Origin: Geothrix paludis
Lineage (GTDB): Bacteria > Acidobacteriota > Holophagae > Holophagales > Holophagaceae
NCBI RefSeq assembly: GCF_022808815.1
Contig: NZ_JAKZLC010000005.1
Span: 124,001 to 188,000, forward strand
Direction of reading: 5' to 3'
Length of the DNA stretch: 64,000 nucleotides
A model generated the notes under the pieces. It ran no database searches. It had not been told where the DNA came from and saw only the letters and a program-made list of their open reading frames with translations. Of this stretch, positions 9,077 to 19,021 are shown piece after piece. The position numbers were made by a program, and so were the translations under genes. Positions within the stretch are counted from its first letter, which is position 1. Every line of letters starts with the position of its first letter.

Positions 9077-9352
9077 ATGATCAAGATCGACATCGCCAAT
9101 TCGCTGATGAAGGTTCATCCCTGCTCCCGCGCCACCGCCCTCCAGGTGGTGGACCTCCTCACGGAGCGCCTCAAGGACGCCCTCCTGAACGGGCACCGCA
9201 TCGAGATCCGGGGCTTCGGCGTCTTCGAGCCCCGTCCCCGCAAGCGCGGCATGGGCCGGAACATCAAGACCGGCGCCAGCGTCCAGATCCCCAAGGGCAA
9301 GAGCATCCGCTTCAAGCCGGGAAAGGACCTGCGGGAGATCGAGGTCGGGTAG
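9077..9352 (+). CDS. HU/IHF-family DNA-binding protein with Ile at position 63
   Basis: 91 residues, the usual length. It has the two N-terminal helices, the IEIRGFGVFEPR strand and the basic arm, and ends IRFKPGKDLREIEVG. It is closest in shape to IHF-beta-like proteins. The arm reads GRNIKTGAS, whereas the family consensus is GRNPxTG; the Pro that intercalates between base pairs (position 63 in HU) is Ile here. This may change DNA bending. The gene follows pilT by 49 bp on the same strand. Confidence 0.93.
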   Translation: MIKIDIANSLMKVHPCSRATALQVVDLLTERLKDALLNGHRIEIRGFGVFEPRPRKRGMGRNIKTGASVQIPKGKSIRFKPGKDLREIEVG

Positions 9353-9675
9353 GCCGCCTTCCGGTGTAGCCCCTGGGGGCAGAAAAAGATCACCACGAAG
9401 GACACGAAGGCACCCTGCGGGCTCACACAGACCACGAATGGGTCTCGACACACCTTCGGCATCCCTTTGCGAGCGACAACCATGGCGGCCCTTCAAAGCC
9501 GCCTGGGGCCGCCGCCCGCAAAGCCGGTCGCGCTCCCGCGCGCCCGTGGGCGGCAGGCCCGGATGCCCCGTGCCGAAGCCCCGGAACAGACCTTCGTGCC
9601 CTCGGTTTTCGCTTCGTGCCCTTCGTGGAGACATTTGAAGGCCCGAACCGCCAGTGTCTGCAGATCAGCGAGGGT
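9353..9675. repeat. Intergenic inverted-iteron block
   Basis: No gene is seen. The left side carries CCACGAAGGACACGAAGG (about 9392-9410) and the right side the complementary series CTTCGTGCCC...GCTTCGTGCCCTTCGTGG (about 9594-9628). Between them is a GC-rich core containing CCATGGCGGCCC and GCCGCCGCCCGC, which recurs in the block at 59275-59737. Confidence 0.6.
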
Positions 9676-11115
9676 CTATCCAACCAGCTCGGAAGCCGCA
9701 GCCTGGAGGCGGTCCAGGGCTTCGTCCACTTGGTCCTTGTGGGTGCGGGCGGCGAGGATGGCCAGGCGCAAGTGGAAGGCGCCGTTCAGCTTGGTGCCGC
9801 TGAGGAAGACCCGGCCCTCGGCCGTCAGGCGCTGCAGCAGGGCCTGGTTGAAGGCATTGGCGTCGCCGGCCCTGGGCAGGAACCGGAAGGCCAGGACGCT
9901 GAGTTGGGGCGCGGGCCCCGGATCCACGCCGGTCATGCCCTGGAGCCGCTCGTAGGCGTACCGGGCCAGGAGGAGCTTCTCCTCCAGGGCGGCGCGGAAG
10001 GCCGCCACGCCATGCACCTGGAGGGGCAGCCACAGGCGCAGGGCCCGGGCGTGCTTGCTGAATTCGAGGGTGGTCTCCGAGGGGCTCAGTTCCTCCAGGT
10101 CCTCCGGCGGCGAGGGCAGGTAGTCCGCCTGGAAGGCGTGGGCTCGCCGCAGGGGCTCCAGGTGCCGCGTCAGCAGGGCCCCCAGGCCCAGGGGCGCGAA
10201 GAGGCCCTTGTGGGGGTCCAGCACCAGGCTGTCGCTGCGCTCCAGGCCCCGGAGAGCGGCCTTCCCCAGGTCCGTCAGAGCGAAGGAGGCCCCGTAGGCA
10301 CCGTCCGTGTGCATCCAGAGGCCGTGGCGGACGGCCAGGTCTGCGCAGGCTTCCAGCGGGTCCACGGCCCCCGTGTTGGTGGTGCCGGCGGTGGGTACCA
10401 GCAGCCAGGGGCGTAGCCCGGCCCGCAGGTCTGCCTGGATGGCGGCCTCCAGGACCTCGGGCCGCAGGCGGAAATAGGCATCCGTGGGGATCTCCCGCAC
10501 GAGCGCCTCGCCCATGCCGGCGACGCGAAGGGCCTTCACGAGGCAGTGGTGGGCCTGGTCCGACAGGTACACACAGGCCTTCGGATAATCCGCCGCCTTG
10601 AGGCCCGCAGCCTCCCGGGCCGTGCAGACGCCCACCAGGTGGGCCATGCTGCCCCCCGCGGCCAGGTTGCCCGAGCTGCCCTCGGGCAGGCCCATCTCCC
10701 GGGCCAGCCAGCCGAGAACCTGGTTCTCCATCCGCACGGCGCCGGGCCCCGCGAAGAAGTAGGCCGCATAGCGGTTGGTGAGGGCCGCCAGCAGGTCGCC
10801 CAGGGCTCCCGTGAAGAGGGAGGAGGGCGGGATGAAGGCCAGGTGGCGGCCGGAGGCCCCGTTGGCCCCCACGCCATCCACGTGCTCGCCCAAGGCGCTC
10901 AGCACCTGGGGGAAGGGGCGCCCCGCCTCGGGGATGGGGAAGTCCGCCAGGCCGGCCCCAGGCCGGTCCTTCTCCACGAACGCAGGGGCCTCCGGCAGGG
11001 CCCCGAGGAATCCCTCGGCATAGCCCCGGGCCGCCTCCCACAGCGCCGCCCGCGCCTCCGCTCCGGGGTCCAGCAGCCGCGACTGCGCTTCCAGGTCCTT
11101 CAGACGATCCAGCAC
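9676..11115 (-). CDS. PLP-dependent amino acid decarboxylase (group II, AADC/GAD-like)
   Basis: 479 residues from GTG 11115, preceded by GGAGG; the longer frame upstream runs into the divergent DUF493 gene and lacks homology-like sequence. Group II decarboxylases remove the alpha-carboxylate from aromatic amino acids, glutamate or similar substrates with PLP. The PLP lysine is in LDPHKGLFAPLG, and the preceding GLWMHTDGAYGASFAL supplies the Asp that contacts the PLP ring. AGGSMAHLVGVCTARE and LSDQAHHCLVKA are also typical. The substrate cannot be read from the sequence. Confidence 0.85.
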   Translation of the reverse strand: MLDRLKDLEAQSRLLDPGAEARAALWEAARGYAEGFLGALPEAPAFVEKDRPGAGLADFPIPEAGRPFPQVLSALGEHVDGVGANGASGRHLAFIPPSSLFTGALGDLLAALTNRYAAYFFAGPGAVRMENQVLGWLAREMGLPEGSSGNLAAGGSMAHLVGVCTAREAAGLKAADYPKACVYLSDQAHHCLVKALRVAGMGEALVREIPTDAYFRLRPEVLEAAIQADLRAGLRPWLLVPTAGTTNTGAVDPLEACADLAVRHGLWMHTDGAYGASFALTDLGKAALRGLERSDSLVLDPHKGLFAPLGLGALLTRHLEPLRRAHAFQADYLPSPPEDLEELSPSETTLEFSKHARALRLWLPLQVHGVAAFRAALEEKLLLARYAYERLQGMTGVDPGPAPQLSVLAFRFLPRAGDANAFNQALLQRLTAEGRVFLSGTKLNGAFHLRLAILAARTHKDQVDEALDRLQAAASELVG

Positions 11116-11160
11116 GGGGGGCCTCCGACCCTCCAGCCTACCAAGGGGTACAATGACGTC

Positions 11161-11430
11161 ATGGAAGCTTGCCGCCGCCCCGAAGTCACCTACCCCAACC
11201 GCATCCCCATGAAGATCATCGGGCGCCTGGAGGAACTGCGCCCCGACATGGTCATGGAGCTGATCCTCGCCCACCTGGGGCCCCAGGCCGACGGCGACGA
11301 GCAGCACACCGCCGCCTGCAAGGGCGCCTTCATCAGCTACACCTTCTGGGTCACCCTGCCCCACAGCCAAGCCGAGACGCCCCTGCGGGAGGCGATCCAG
11401 AAGCTTCCTGGCGTGGTCATGCAGTTGTGA
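11161..11430 (+). CDS. DUF493 / YbeD-like protein
   Basis: 89 residues from ATG 11161. The pattern YPNRIPMKIIGRLEEL, a central AFISYTFWVTL strand and a final LREAIQKLPGVVMQL matches the small YbeD-like ACT-fold family (DUF493). A regulatory ligand-binding role is often suggested but not established. It is divergent from the decarboxylase, whose start lies 45 bp away. Confidence 0.8.
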   Translation: MEACRRPEVTYPNRIPMKIIGRLEELRPDMVMELILAHLGPQADGDEQHTAACKGAFISYTFWVTLPHSQAETPLREAIQKLPGVVMQL

Positions 11431-11433
11431 GGG

Positions 11434-11554
11434 CAGTCCTCAGGGGTCAGTCCTCAGACCTCGGTGGCGTGGGCAGCGCCCGCGCCTGAAAACAAGAACG
11501 CGGCCGGAAGGCCGCATCCTTATTCCACTGAAGACTGAGGACTGAGGACTGAGG
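11434..11554. repeat. Inverted CTGAGGACTG iterons
   Basis: CAGTCCTCAG occurs twice at 11434-11443 and 11448-11457; the complementary ACTGAGG is repeated three times at 11534-11554. A small hairpin GCGGCC-GGAA-GGCCGC lies between them near 11500, and could end transcription of the DUF493 gene. No coding sequence is seen. Confidence 0.6.
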
Positions 11555-11613
11555 CCTACGGCCTCAACGTCCCCATCATGCGGGGATACGGAATGGTCTC
11601 CCGTGCATGCGGC
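11551..11613 (-). pseudogene. Relic of a second asnS 3' end
   Basis: About 53 of 63 positions match the end of asnS (11706-11768). Read on the minus strand it encodes [17 protein letters not shown] and a TAG stop, against [17 protein letters not shown] and TAG in the intact gene. Of the 18 codons, five differ silently and one changes Val to Ala. Upstream of these codons the match to asnS stops. Confidence 0.8.
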
Positions 11614-11710
11614 GAGGGAGGAAGCGGGGTCCCGCCGGCCCGAGTCGGAGCAGGGCCAAGTCCTGCGGAGGCTGCCGTCCGCGAGGAACGAGCGGTGTCG
11701 TGGCCGAGCG

Positions 11711-13012
11711 CTACGGCCTGAGCGTACCCATCATGCGGGGATAAGGGATGGTCTCCCTCACATGCGGCAGCTTGCAGATCCACGCCACGGCGCGCTCGAG
11801 GCCCATGCCGAAGCCGGCGTGGGGGACGCTGCCGTACTTGCGGACGTCCAGGTACCACTCGTAGTCGGCGCGACTGAGGCCCTCATGCTCGATCTGGTCT
11901 AGGAGGTACTGGAGGCTGGTGGCGCGCTCGCCGCCGCCAATGACCTCGCCGTAGCCCTCGGGGGCCAGCAGGTCGGCGCCCAGGGCCAGGCGGGGATCGA
12001 GAGGGTCCGGTTCCATGTAGAAGGCCTTGAAGGCTTTCGGGAAGCGATGCACCCACAGCGGCTTGTCCGTGGCGTTCATGAGCATGGTCTCGTCATCATT
12101 GCCGAAGTCCTCGCCCCAGTTGATGTCGCTGCCGAGCGTCTTCAGCTTCTCCACGGCCTCGGTGTAGGTCATGCGGTCGAAGGTGGTGTTCAGGGCCGTC
12201 TCCAGGGGCGCCGTGTCGCGCTCGAGGATCTTCAGCTCCTCCTGGCGGCCCTCCAGCACGCGCTGGATGAGGAACTTGGTCATGCGCTCGCCGAGCGCCA
12301 TCACGTCGTCCAGATGGGCGAAGGCCACTTCGGGCTCCACCATCCAGAACTCGGTGAGGTGGCGGCGGGTCTTGCTCTTCTCGGCGCGGAAGGTGGGGCC
12401 GAAGCAGTAGACCTTGCCGAAGGCGGCGATGCCGGGCTCCTGGTAGAGCTGGCCCGACTGGCTGAGGAAGGCCGTGCCCTCGTGGAAGTACTCGGTGCCG
12501 AACAGCGTGCTGGTGCCCTCGCAGGCGCTGGGCGTGAGGATGGGCGCGTCCAGCAGCGTGAAGCCGTCGCCGTCAAAGAAGTCGCGAATGCCCTTCACCA
12601 GGGTGTGGCGGATGCGGAGGATGGCCCACTGGCGCTTGCTGCGCAGCCAGAGGTGCCGGTTCTCCATGAGGAACTCGGTACCGTGCTCCTTGGGGGTGAT
12701 GGGGAAGTCCACGCTGCCGCCGACGAGCTCCAGCGACTTCACCAGCAGCTCCGGTTGGCCAGTCTTGGGGTGCTGCTGGACGACTCCGGTCACGATGATG
12801 GAGGATTCCTGCGTGAGCTTCCCGGCCAACTCGTAGCTCTCGGGGTCCACCTCGGCGGCGCCGACGACGCACTGGACGAAGCCGGAGCCGTCCCGCAGCT
12901 CGATGAAGCGGGTCTTGCTGGTGCGGGCATTGCGGACCCAGCCCCGCAGCCGGACAGTCTCGCCGACCTGGCCGGCGAGGAATCGGACTTCGGTGAAGGG
13001 CTGGCTGCTCAC
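11711..13012 (-). CDS. asnS: Asparagine--tRNA ligase
   Basis: 433 residues from GTG 13012, which has AGGAG upstream; the longer frame extends into the inverted-repeat element. It charges tRNA-Asn with asparagine. The N-terminal OB-fold anticodon domain ([20 protein letters not shown]) is followed by a class II catalytic core: motif 2 region [20 protein letters not shown] and motif 3 [13 protein letters not shown]. The form [11 protein letters not shown] fits AsnRS rather than AspRS. A short relic of a related 3' end lies about 95 bp downstream of the stop. Confidence 0.96.
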   Translation of the reverse strand: MSSQPFTEVRFLAGQVGETVRLRGWVRNARTSKTRFIELRDGSGFVQCVVGAAEVDPESYELAGKLTQESSIIVTGVVQQHPKTGQPELLVKSLELVGGSVDFPITPKEHGTEFLMENRHLWLRSKRQWAILRIRHTLVKGIRDFFDGDGFTLLDAPILTPSACEGTSTLFGTEYFHEGTAFLSQSGQLYQEPGIAAFGKVYCFGPTFRAEKSKTRRHLTEFWMVEPEVAFAHLDDVMALGERMTKFLIQRVLEGRQEELKILERDTAPLETALNTTFDRMTYTEAVEKLKTLGSDINWGEDFGNDDETMLMNATDKPLWVHRFPKAFKAFYMEPDPLDPRLALGADLLAPEGYGEVIGGGERATSLQYLLDQIEHEGLSRADYEWYLDVRKYGSVPHAGFGMGLERAVAWICKLPHVRETIPYPRMMGTLRP

Positions 13013-13072
13013 GGGGGCTCCTGGGCCTAAACCTCTATTGTGCCCGGGGAAAGGAGCCGGCTCCAGGGCCCC

Positions 13073-13344
13073 AGGGCCTGTTTTCAAAGTGGGACGCCGC
13101 CGCGACGCTGCCCAGCCGCGCTCATGGCAAGGCGACGGCCGAAGGGCGATGCGGGACATCGTTCGAGGCCGGCAACGCAGCCAGGGGTGCGGCTGGTCAG
13201 CGTCCCGGAGGGCAAGGGGCGGCGCCCGGCGCGATGCTGCGTCAAGCTCCTCGACGATGGACCCACCATCGCCTTCGTCACTTTCCTTGCCTCGCTTGGG
13301 CGGCGCCCCTTGCGCGGCCACGCCCCACGTTGAAAACAGGCCCT
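13073..13344. mobile_element. Short element with 24-bp terminal inverted repeats (MITE-like)
   Basis: The ends 13073-13096 and 13321-13344 are inverted copies: AGGGCCTGTTTTCAA is identical, followed by one mismatch, GTGGG identical, one mismatch, then CG. The 272-bp element is too short for a transposase and its small frames look non-coding. Its right end overlaps the stop codon of the neighbouring CheY-like gene. No target duplication could be identified with confidence. Confidence 0.65.
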
Positions 13345-13699
13345 AGCCCAACAAGGAGTCGATCTTCTCCCTGAGCGATTCCTGCGTGAACGGCTTCACC
13401 ACGTAGGTGCTCACGCCGGCCTCGAGGGCCTGGACGATGTCCTGGGTGGCGGCGTGCGTGGTGACCATGAGGATGGGCATGCTAGCGCCCCGGCCCCGCA
13501 CGGCCCGGGCGAACGCGATCCCGTCCATCTCCGGCATGTCCCAGTCGGTGATGATGAGGTCCACCCCGCCCCGATCCAGCTGCTCCAGCCCGGACCGGCC
13601 GTTTTCGCCCTCCACCACGTCCGTATGCCCCAGACGGGAGAGGTTGCCGATGATGATGCGCCGCATGGTCGGGGAATCGTCCACCACGAGGATCTTCAC
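13343..13699 (-). CDS. CheY-like single-domain response regulator
   Basis: 118 residues from GTG 13699. It is a bare receiver domain: acidic pair VVDDSPTMRR, phospho-acceptor Asp in LIITDWDMPEMDG, a switch threonine in ILMVTTHA and the Lys in YVVKPFT. CheY-like proteins pass a phosphate signal to the flagellar motor, pili or other partners; no kinase is next to it. The TAG stop (13345-13343) lies within the inverted repeat of the adjacent element, so the original C-terminus may have been trimmed by only a residue or so; the domain appears complete. Confidence 0.9.
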   Translation of the reverse strand: MKILVVDDSPTMRRIIIGNLSRLGHTDVVEGENGRSGLEQLDRGGVDLIITDWDMPEMDGIAFARAVRGRGASMPILMVTTHAATQDIVQALEAGVSTYVVKPFTQESLREKIDSLLG

Positions 13700-13867
13700 G
13701 GAGGCTCCAGGGAAGGGGAGGCGCCCGGGGCGCTCCCGGCATTGTCTCCCAATCAGAACGGTTTGGAACGTCGTCAAATCTGGCCCCAGCGGCCCCCGGT
13801 CCGGGATCGGGCTGGGATAGACTGGGTCCCGTGCGCGCGCCCCGCGGGGGCGCACCCCGGAGGTTCC

Positions 13868-14409
13868 ATGCCCGAAGCCCAAGGCCCCTGCCCCATGGAC
13901 CCCGGCCAGATGGACGCCACCCTCCGGCGGCTGGCCGCAGACCTGGTGACCCGCCTCCGCCCCGAGGAGGAAGTCGTCCTCCTGGGCATCCGCTCCCGGG
14001 GCCTGCCCCTGGCCGAGCGTCTGGCCACCCACCTCCGCGCCGCCACCGGGGCCGCGGTTCCCGTGGGCGCCCTGGACATCACCCTCTACCGGGACGATCT
14101 CACGGAGATGGTGGGCAGCCCCATCGTCCGGCCCACGGAGATCCCCTTCACCCTGAAGGAGCGCACGGTGGTGCTGGTGGACGATGTGCTCTACACGGGC
14201 CGCACGGTTCGGGCGGCGCTGGACGCCCTGCTGGACCACGGCCGGCCCCGCCGGGTGATGCTGCTGGTGCTGGCGGACCGCAGCGGCCGCGAGCTGCCCA
14301 TCCAGGCCGATCTGGCTGGCCTGCGGGTGGAGGTGCCGCCGGGCCACCGGGTGGCCGTGCGGCTGAAGGAAATCGATGGTGAAGACGGCGTGACCGTGGA
14401 GGCCTGCTG

Positions 14410-14410
<1 letters not shown>
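13868..14410 (+). CDS. pyrR: PyrR-type phosphoribosyltransferase / pyrimidine regulator
   Basis: 180 residues from ATG 13868, with GGAGG at 13859-13863. PyrR has uracil phosphoribosyltransferase activity and in some bacteria binds pyr mRNA. The PRPP-binding motif is VVLVDDVLYTGRTVRAALDA; the N-terminal LLGIRSRGLPLAERLA and the ALDITLYRDDL loop are typical. It heads an overlapping run with pyrB. A GC-rich imperfect hairpin (about 13831-13856) sits just upstream of the ribosome site, so translational or attenuation control is possible but not shown. Confidence 0.93.
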
Positions 14411-15368
<958 letters not shown>

Positions 15369-15369
<1 letters not shown>

Positions 15370-15863
15370 TGGCCGCCCCCGTCGAAATCCTCTCCCGCCT
15401 GCTCTGGGTCCGTGATGCCGCGGCCCTGCCGGACCAAGCCCTGGCGGATCAACTGGGGCTGGAGACCAAGGCCCTGGCGGCTCTGGTGACCACCCAGCCC
15501 GACCGCTTCCCAGAGGCCCTGGTTTTCCACCTGACCGCCGAAGAGCGCCAGCGCATCCCGGACGCGCCTGTGCTGGCCTTCACCGAGGCCGGGGCGGCTC
15601 TTCTGGCGGGCCTGGTGCCCGGCCACGAGCCGGCCCTGCTCAAGCTCCTGCCCGCCTTCGCCGAGGCCCGCCACGTGATCACCGCCCAAGCCGAGCTGTC
15701 CCTGCGCGTCACGGCCCTGGAGCAGAAGCTGGACACGCTCATCAAGGTCATCCAGGGCGAGGAAGTCGAAGGCGCCCCGAAGCAGCGGCCCATCGGCTTC
15801 GTCAACGAAGAAGACCTGCCCCATGGGCTGAAGACCCAGCAGCGCGACAGAAAGAAGGGATGA
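15369..15863 (+). CDS. ORF6N-like domain protein in the pyr operon
   Basis: 164 residues, start overlapping the pyrB stop (ATGA-type). Residues 12-60 (LWVRDAAALPDQALADQLGL, then ETKALAALVTTQPDRFPEAL) follow the ORF6N pattern, a DNA-associated domain best known from phage antirepressor-like proteins: a DxxLAxxLGVETKxLxxxVxxxxxRFPExxxFxLT consensus. A predicted coiled segment (LSLRVTALEQKLDTLIKVIQ) follows and the tail is basic. A fixed place between pyrB and gpmI suggests a chromosomal regulator rather than a phage remnant; the role is unknown. Confidence 0.65.
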
Positions 15864-17395
15864 AGCCCGCCATGATCCCCGGCCCCATCACCCTCCTCAT
15901 CCTTGACGGCTTCGGCGACGGGCCGAGGAACGCCTTCGACGCCACCTTCGTGGCGGCCATGCCGCTCTTCAATGAGTTGCGGAAGACCTACGCCACCACC
16001 CAGCTCTTCACGAGCGGCGAGGCCGTGGGCCTGCCCGACGGGCAGTTCGGCAACTCGGAAGTGGGGCACATGAACCTGGGCGCGGGCCGGGTGGTCTGGC
16101 AGGAACTCACCCGCATCGACGCCGCCATCCGGCGAGGCACCTTCCGGGAGAACGCGGCCATGGGCGCCTTGCTGGCCAGCCTCAAGACCTCCGGAAAGCG
16201 CCTGCATCTCATGGGTCTGGTGAGCGACGGCGGTGTCCACAGCCACCAGAACCACCTCGTGGCCCTGGCCCAGTGGGCCCAGGCCGAAGGCGTGCCCACC
16301 ACCATCCACGCCATCACGGACGGCCGGGACACGGGCCAGAAGAGCGCCGACGGCTACCTCCAGTGGCTGACCTTCCAGTTGCGGAACACCCCCTTGGTCA
16401 CCATTGGTTCCGTCTGCGGGCGCTACACGGCCATGGATCGCGACCAGCGCTGGGAGCGCACCGAGCAGGCCTGGAAGCTCTACGTGGACGGCGAGGCCCC
16501 CCAGGCCGCGCCGGACGCCCTGGCCGCCATCCAGGCCGCCTACGGCCGGGGCGAGACGGACGAGTTCGTGGCCCCCACGAAGCTAGACACGTTCCACCCC
16601 ATCGCCGACGGCGACGGCGTGCTGTGGTTCAACTTCCGGGCCGACCGAGCCCGCCAGATGTGCCATGCCCTCGTCCATCCGGGATTCAAGGGCTTCGCGC
16701 CGAAACACCGTCCGGCGGTGAAGCTGGTCACCTTCACGGCCTACGACATCGAGCTGGATCCGTACGTATCCGTGGCCTACCCGCCCCAGAGCCTCGAGCA
16801 CATCCTGGGCGAGCTCGTCAGCGCGCAGGGCTGGAAGCAGTTCCGCACGGCGGAGACGGAGAAGTACGCCCACGTCACCTACTTCTTCAACGGCGGCCGG
16901 GAGGCGCCCTTCGAGGGCGAGGAGCGGCGCCTGGTGCCCTCCCCCAAGGTGGCCACCTACGACCTGCTGCCGGAGATGAGCCTGCCGGACGTGAGCCAGG
17001 GGCTCGAGGCCGCCATCCGCTCCGGCCAGTACCGGTTCCTGGTCTGCAACCTGGCCAACCCCGACATGATCGGCCACACGGGCGACCTGAAGGCCGCCAT
17101 CACGGCCTGTGAGGCGGTGGACGCCGCCGTGGGCCGCATCGTGGATGCCACCCTGGCCGCGGGCGGGGCCCTCTTCATCACCGCCGACCACGGCAACTGC
17201 GAGTGCATGCGCGACGAAGGCGGCAACCCCCACACCTCGCACACCCTGAATCCGGTCCCCGCGGTCCTCGTGGCCCAGGGTTTCGAGGCCCGGCAGCTCC
17301 GCGGCGGCGGCGCCCTGAACGACGTGGCCCCCACCCTCCTGAAGCTGTTCGGCCTCTCCCAGCCCGAGGTCATGGACGGGAAGAGCCTGTTCTGA
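15860..17395 (+). CDS. gpmI: Cofactor-independent phosphoglycerate mutase
   Basis: 511 residues. It interconverts 3- and 2-phosphoglycerate with two Mn ions and a phosphoserine intermediate. ILDGFGDG supplies the first metal Asp, GQFGNSEVGHMNLGAGR contains the catalytic Ser66, AITDGRDTGQKSA is the substrate region and TADHGNCE gives C-terminal metal ligands. It overlaps the preceding gene by 4 bp, so is probably translated with it. Confidence 0.96.
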   Translation: MKPAMIPGPITLLILDGFGDGPRNAFDATFVAAMPLFNELRKTYATTQLFTSGEAVGLPDGQFGNSEVGHMNLGAGRVVWQELTRIDAAIRRGTFRENAAMGALLASLKTSGKRLHLMGLVSDGGVHSHQNHLVALAQWAQAEGVPTTIHAITDGRDTGQKSADGYLQWLTFQLRNTPLVTIGSVCGRYTAMDRDQRWERTEQAWKLYVDGEAPQAAPDALAAIQAAYGRGETDEFVAPTKLDTFHPIADGDGVLWFNFRADRARQMCHALVHPGFKGFAPKHRPAVKLVTFTAYDIELDPYVSVAYPPQSLEHILGELVSAQGWKQFRTAETEKYAHVTYFFNGGREAPFEGEERRLVPSPKVATYDLLPEMSLPDVSQGLEAAIRSGQYRFLVCNLANPDMIGHTGDLKAAITACEAVDAAVGRIVDATLAAGGALFITADHGNCECMRDEGGNPHTSHTLNPVPAVLVAQGFEARQLRGGGALNDVAPTLLKLFGLSQPEVMDGKSLF

Positions 17396-17404
17396 CGAAA
17401 CCGC

Positions 17405-19021
17405 ATGACGGATCAGCTGCGTCCTCCCCGGCTCACGCCTCCGACCTTCATCAAGGCCATGGGGGCGCTGCTGGGCCTGTTCAACCTGGTGGCCCTGGTC
17501 GCCGCAGTATGGCTGCTGACAATGAACCGCCGCCACCAGGTGGAGCGCGCGGAGTCGGCCACCCGGAACCTCGCAGAGGTCCTGGAAGACAATGTGGCGG
17601 ACACCATCCAGCGCATCGACCTGGCCCTCCAGGCAGTCCGGGATGAGGAGCGCCACGACCCCACCCATCGGCGGCTGGGGCCTCTGGTCCTGACGCAGTT
17701 CCGACGGGTGGAGCTGCTCGCCTCCCTCCAGATGGCCGACGCCGAGGGGAGGGTCCTCCACGCGGCTCCGGCCGGGGCCGGACGGAGCGTGGGCGACCAG
17801 CCCTTCTTCCTCAGGCTCAGGGCCGGGACCGGCGACGATCTGGTCATCTCGCCGCCCGTGCGGAGCTCCTCGGGCGCCTGGGTCATCGTGCTGGCCCGCC
17901 GGGTGGTCCGCGAAGACGGGCAGTTCACGGGCGTGGTCTTCGCCCAGCTCCCCACCGAACAGCTGGCCCGGGCCATGTCCCGGCTGGACGTGGGCCGGCA
18001 TGGATCGGTCTCCCTGCGGGGCGCGGACCTGAGCCTCCTGGCCCGCTATCCCGACTTCGAAGGCCAGCAGCGGATGACCGGCGAGACCCAGATCCAGGGG
18101 GCCTATCTTGAGGCCGTACGAAGCGGGGCCACCACCTACCACTTCTCCGAGCGCTCGATCCTGGATGGCACCCGCCGCATCTACACCCTGCGCCGCACCG
18201 ACGATCCCCGGTTTTTCATCCTGGTGGGCCTGGCGGAATCGGAGTACCTCCGGATCTGGCGCCACCAAGTCATCTTCGCGGTGGCCTCGGTCCTGGGCCT
18301 GGCCGCCCTCACCCTGGCCCTGGGCTGGCAGGCCCGGGCCTCCTGGATCCGGCAACTGGCGGACCAGGAGCGCCTGGTCGCCCAGGAGGCCCGCTACCGC
18401 CTGCTGGCCGAGAACGCCACGGATGTCATCTGGTCCATGGATCCGGATGGCCGCCTCACCTACGTCAGCCCATCCATCCTCCGCCAGCGCGGCTGGACGC
18501 CCGAGGAGTTCATGGCGCTCGCCCCCGAGAACCGGGCCCTCTCCCGAAAGGGCAGCGAGATCTTCCGGGAACGGATGGACAAGGCGCGCCAGCTTCCCCC
18601 CGGCTCCCAGCCCTTCGAGCAGGACCTGCTCCAGTCGGCCGTGACGCGCAAGGATGGCCGGGAGATCCAGGTGGAAGCCCAGTGGCGAATCGTCTGGAGC
18701 AAGGAGGGCCGCCTGCTCGGCTTCCAGGGCGTCACCCGGGACATCACCGAACGCAAGCGCCTGGAGGTGGAGCGCGAGCGCCTGATCCAGGACCTCACCC
18801 ATGCGCTGGCCGACGTGAAGCAGCTCAGCGGCATGCTGCCCATCTGCAGCAACTGCAAGAAGGTACGCGACGATCACGGCTACTGGAGCCAGATCGAGAC
18901 CTACCTGTCCGAGCACACCGAAGCCACCTTCACCCACGGCGTCTGCCCCGAGTGCGCCCAGAAGTTTCGGGAAGAGATCCAGGCGCGCCGCGCCCAGAGG
19001 ACGGAAGGGGACGAGCTTTGA
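17405..19021 (+). CDS. Membrane PAS sensor with a Cys-rich C-terminal module
   Basis: 538 residues. A first membrane helix (about 17-40) and a second (about 288-308) enclose a roughly 245-residue periplasmic sensor region of PDC/Cache type. A cytoplasmic PAS domain follows (ENATDVIWSMDPDGRLTYVS to FQGVTRDITERK), then a short coiled linker. The end is not a kinase or GGDEF but a module of about 45 residues with CSNCKKVRDDHGYW and CPECAQKF, i.e. two CxxC pairs. Similar modules end some PAS and receiver proteins; their job is not known. It starts 9 bp after gpmI and overlaps the next gene by 4 bp. Confidence 0.8.
   Translation: MTDQLRPPRLTPPTFIKAMGALLGLFNLVALVAAVWLLTMNRRHQVERAESATRNLAEVLEDNVADTIQRIDLALQAVRDEERHDPTHRRLGPLVLTQFRRVELLASLQMADAEGRVLHAAPAGAGRSVGDQPFFLRLRAGTGDDLVISPPVRSSSGAWVIVLARRVVREDGQFTGVVFAQLPTEQLARAMSRLDVGRHGSVSLRGADLSLLARYPDFEGQQRMTGETQIQGAYLEAVRSGATTYHFSERSILDGTRRIYTLRRTDDPRFFILVGLAESEYLRIWRHQVIFAVASVLGLAALTLALGWQARASWIRQLADQERLVAQEARYRLLAENATDVIWSMDPDGRLTYVSPSILRQRGWTPEEFMALAPENRALSRKGSEIFRERMDKARQLPPGSQPFEQDLLQSAVTRKDGREIQVEAQWRIVWSKEGRLLGFQGVTRDITERKRLEVERERLIQDLTHALADVKQLSGMLPICSNCKKVRDDHGYWSQIETYLSEHTEATFTHGVCPECAQKFREEIQARRAQRTEGDEL

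Noticed and set aside
13084-13281. Short frame inside the inverted-repeat element as a transposase
   Set aside because: Only 65 codons, no catalytic residues; an element this short is more likely non-autonomous.
16583-18937. A 784-codon antisense frame
   Set aside because: Opposes gpmI and the PAS sensor, which are both intact.
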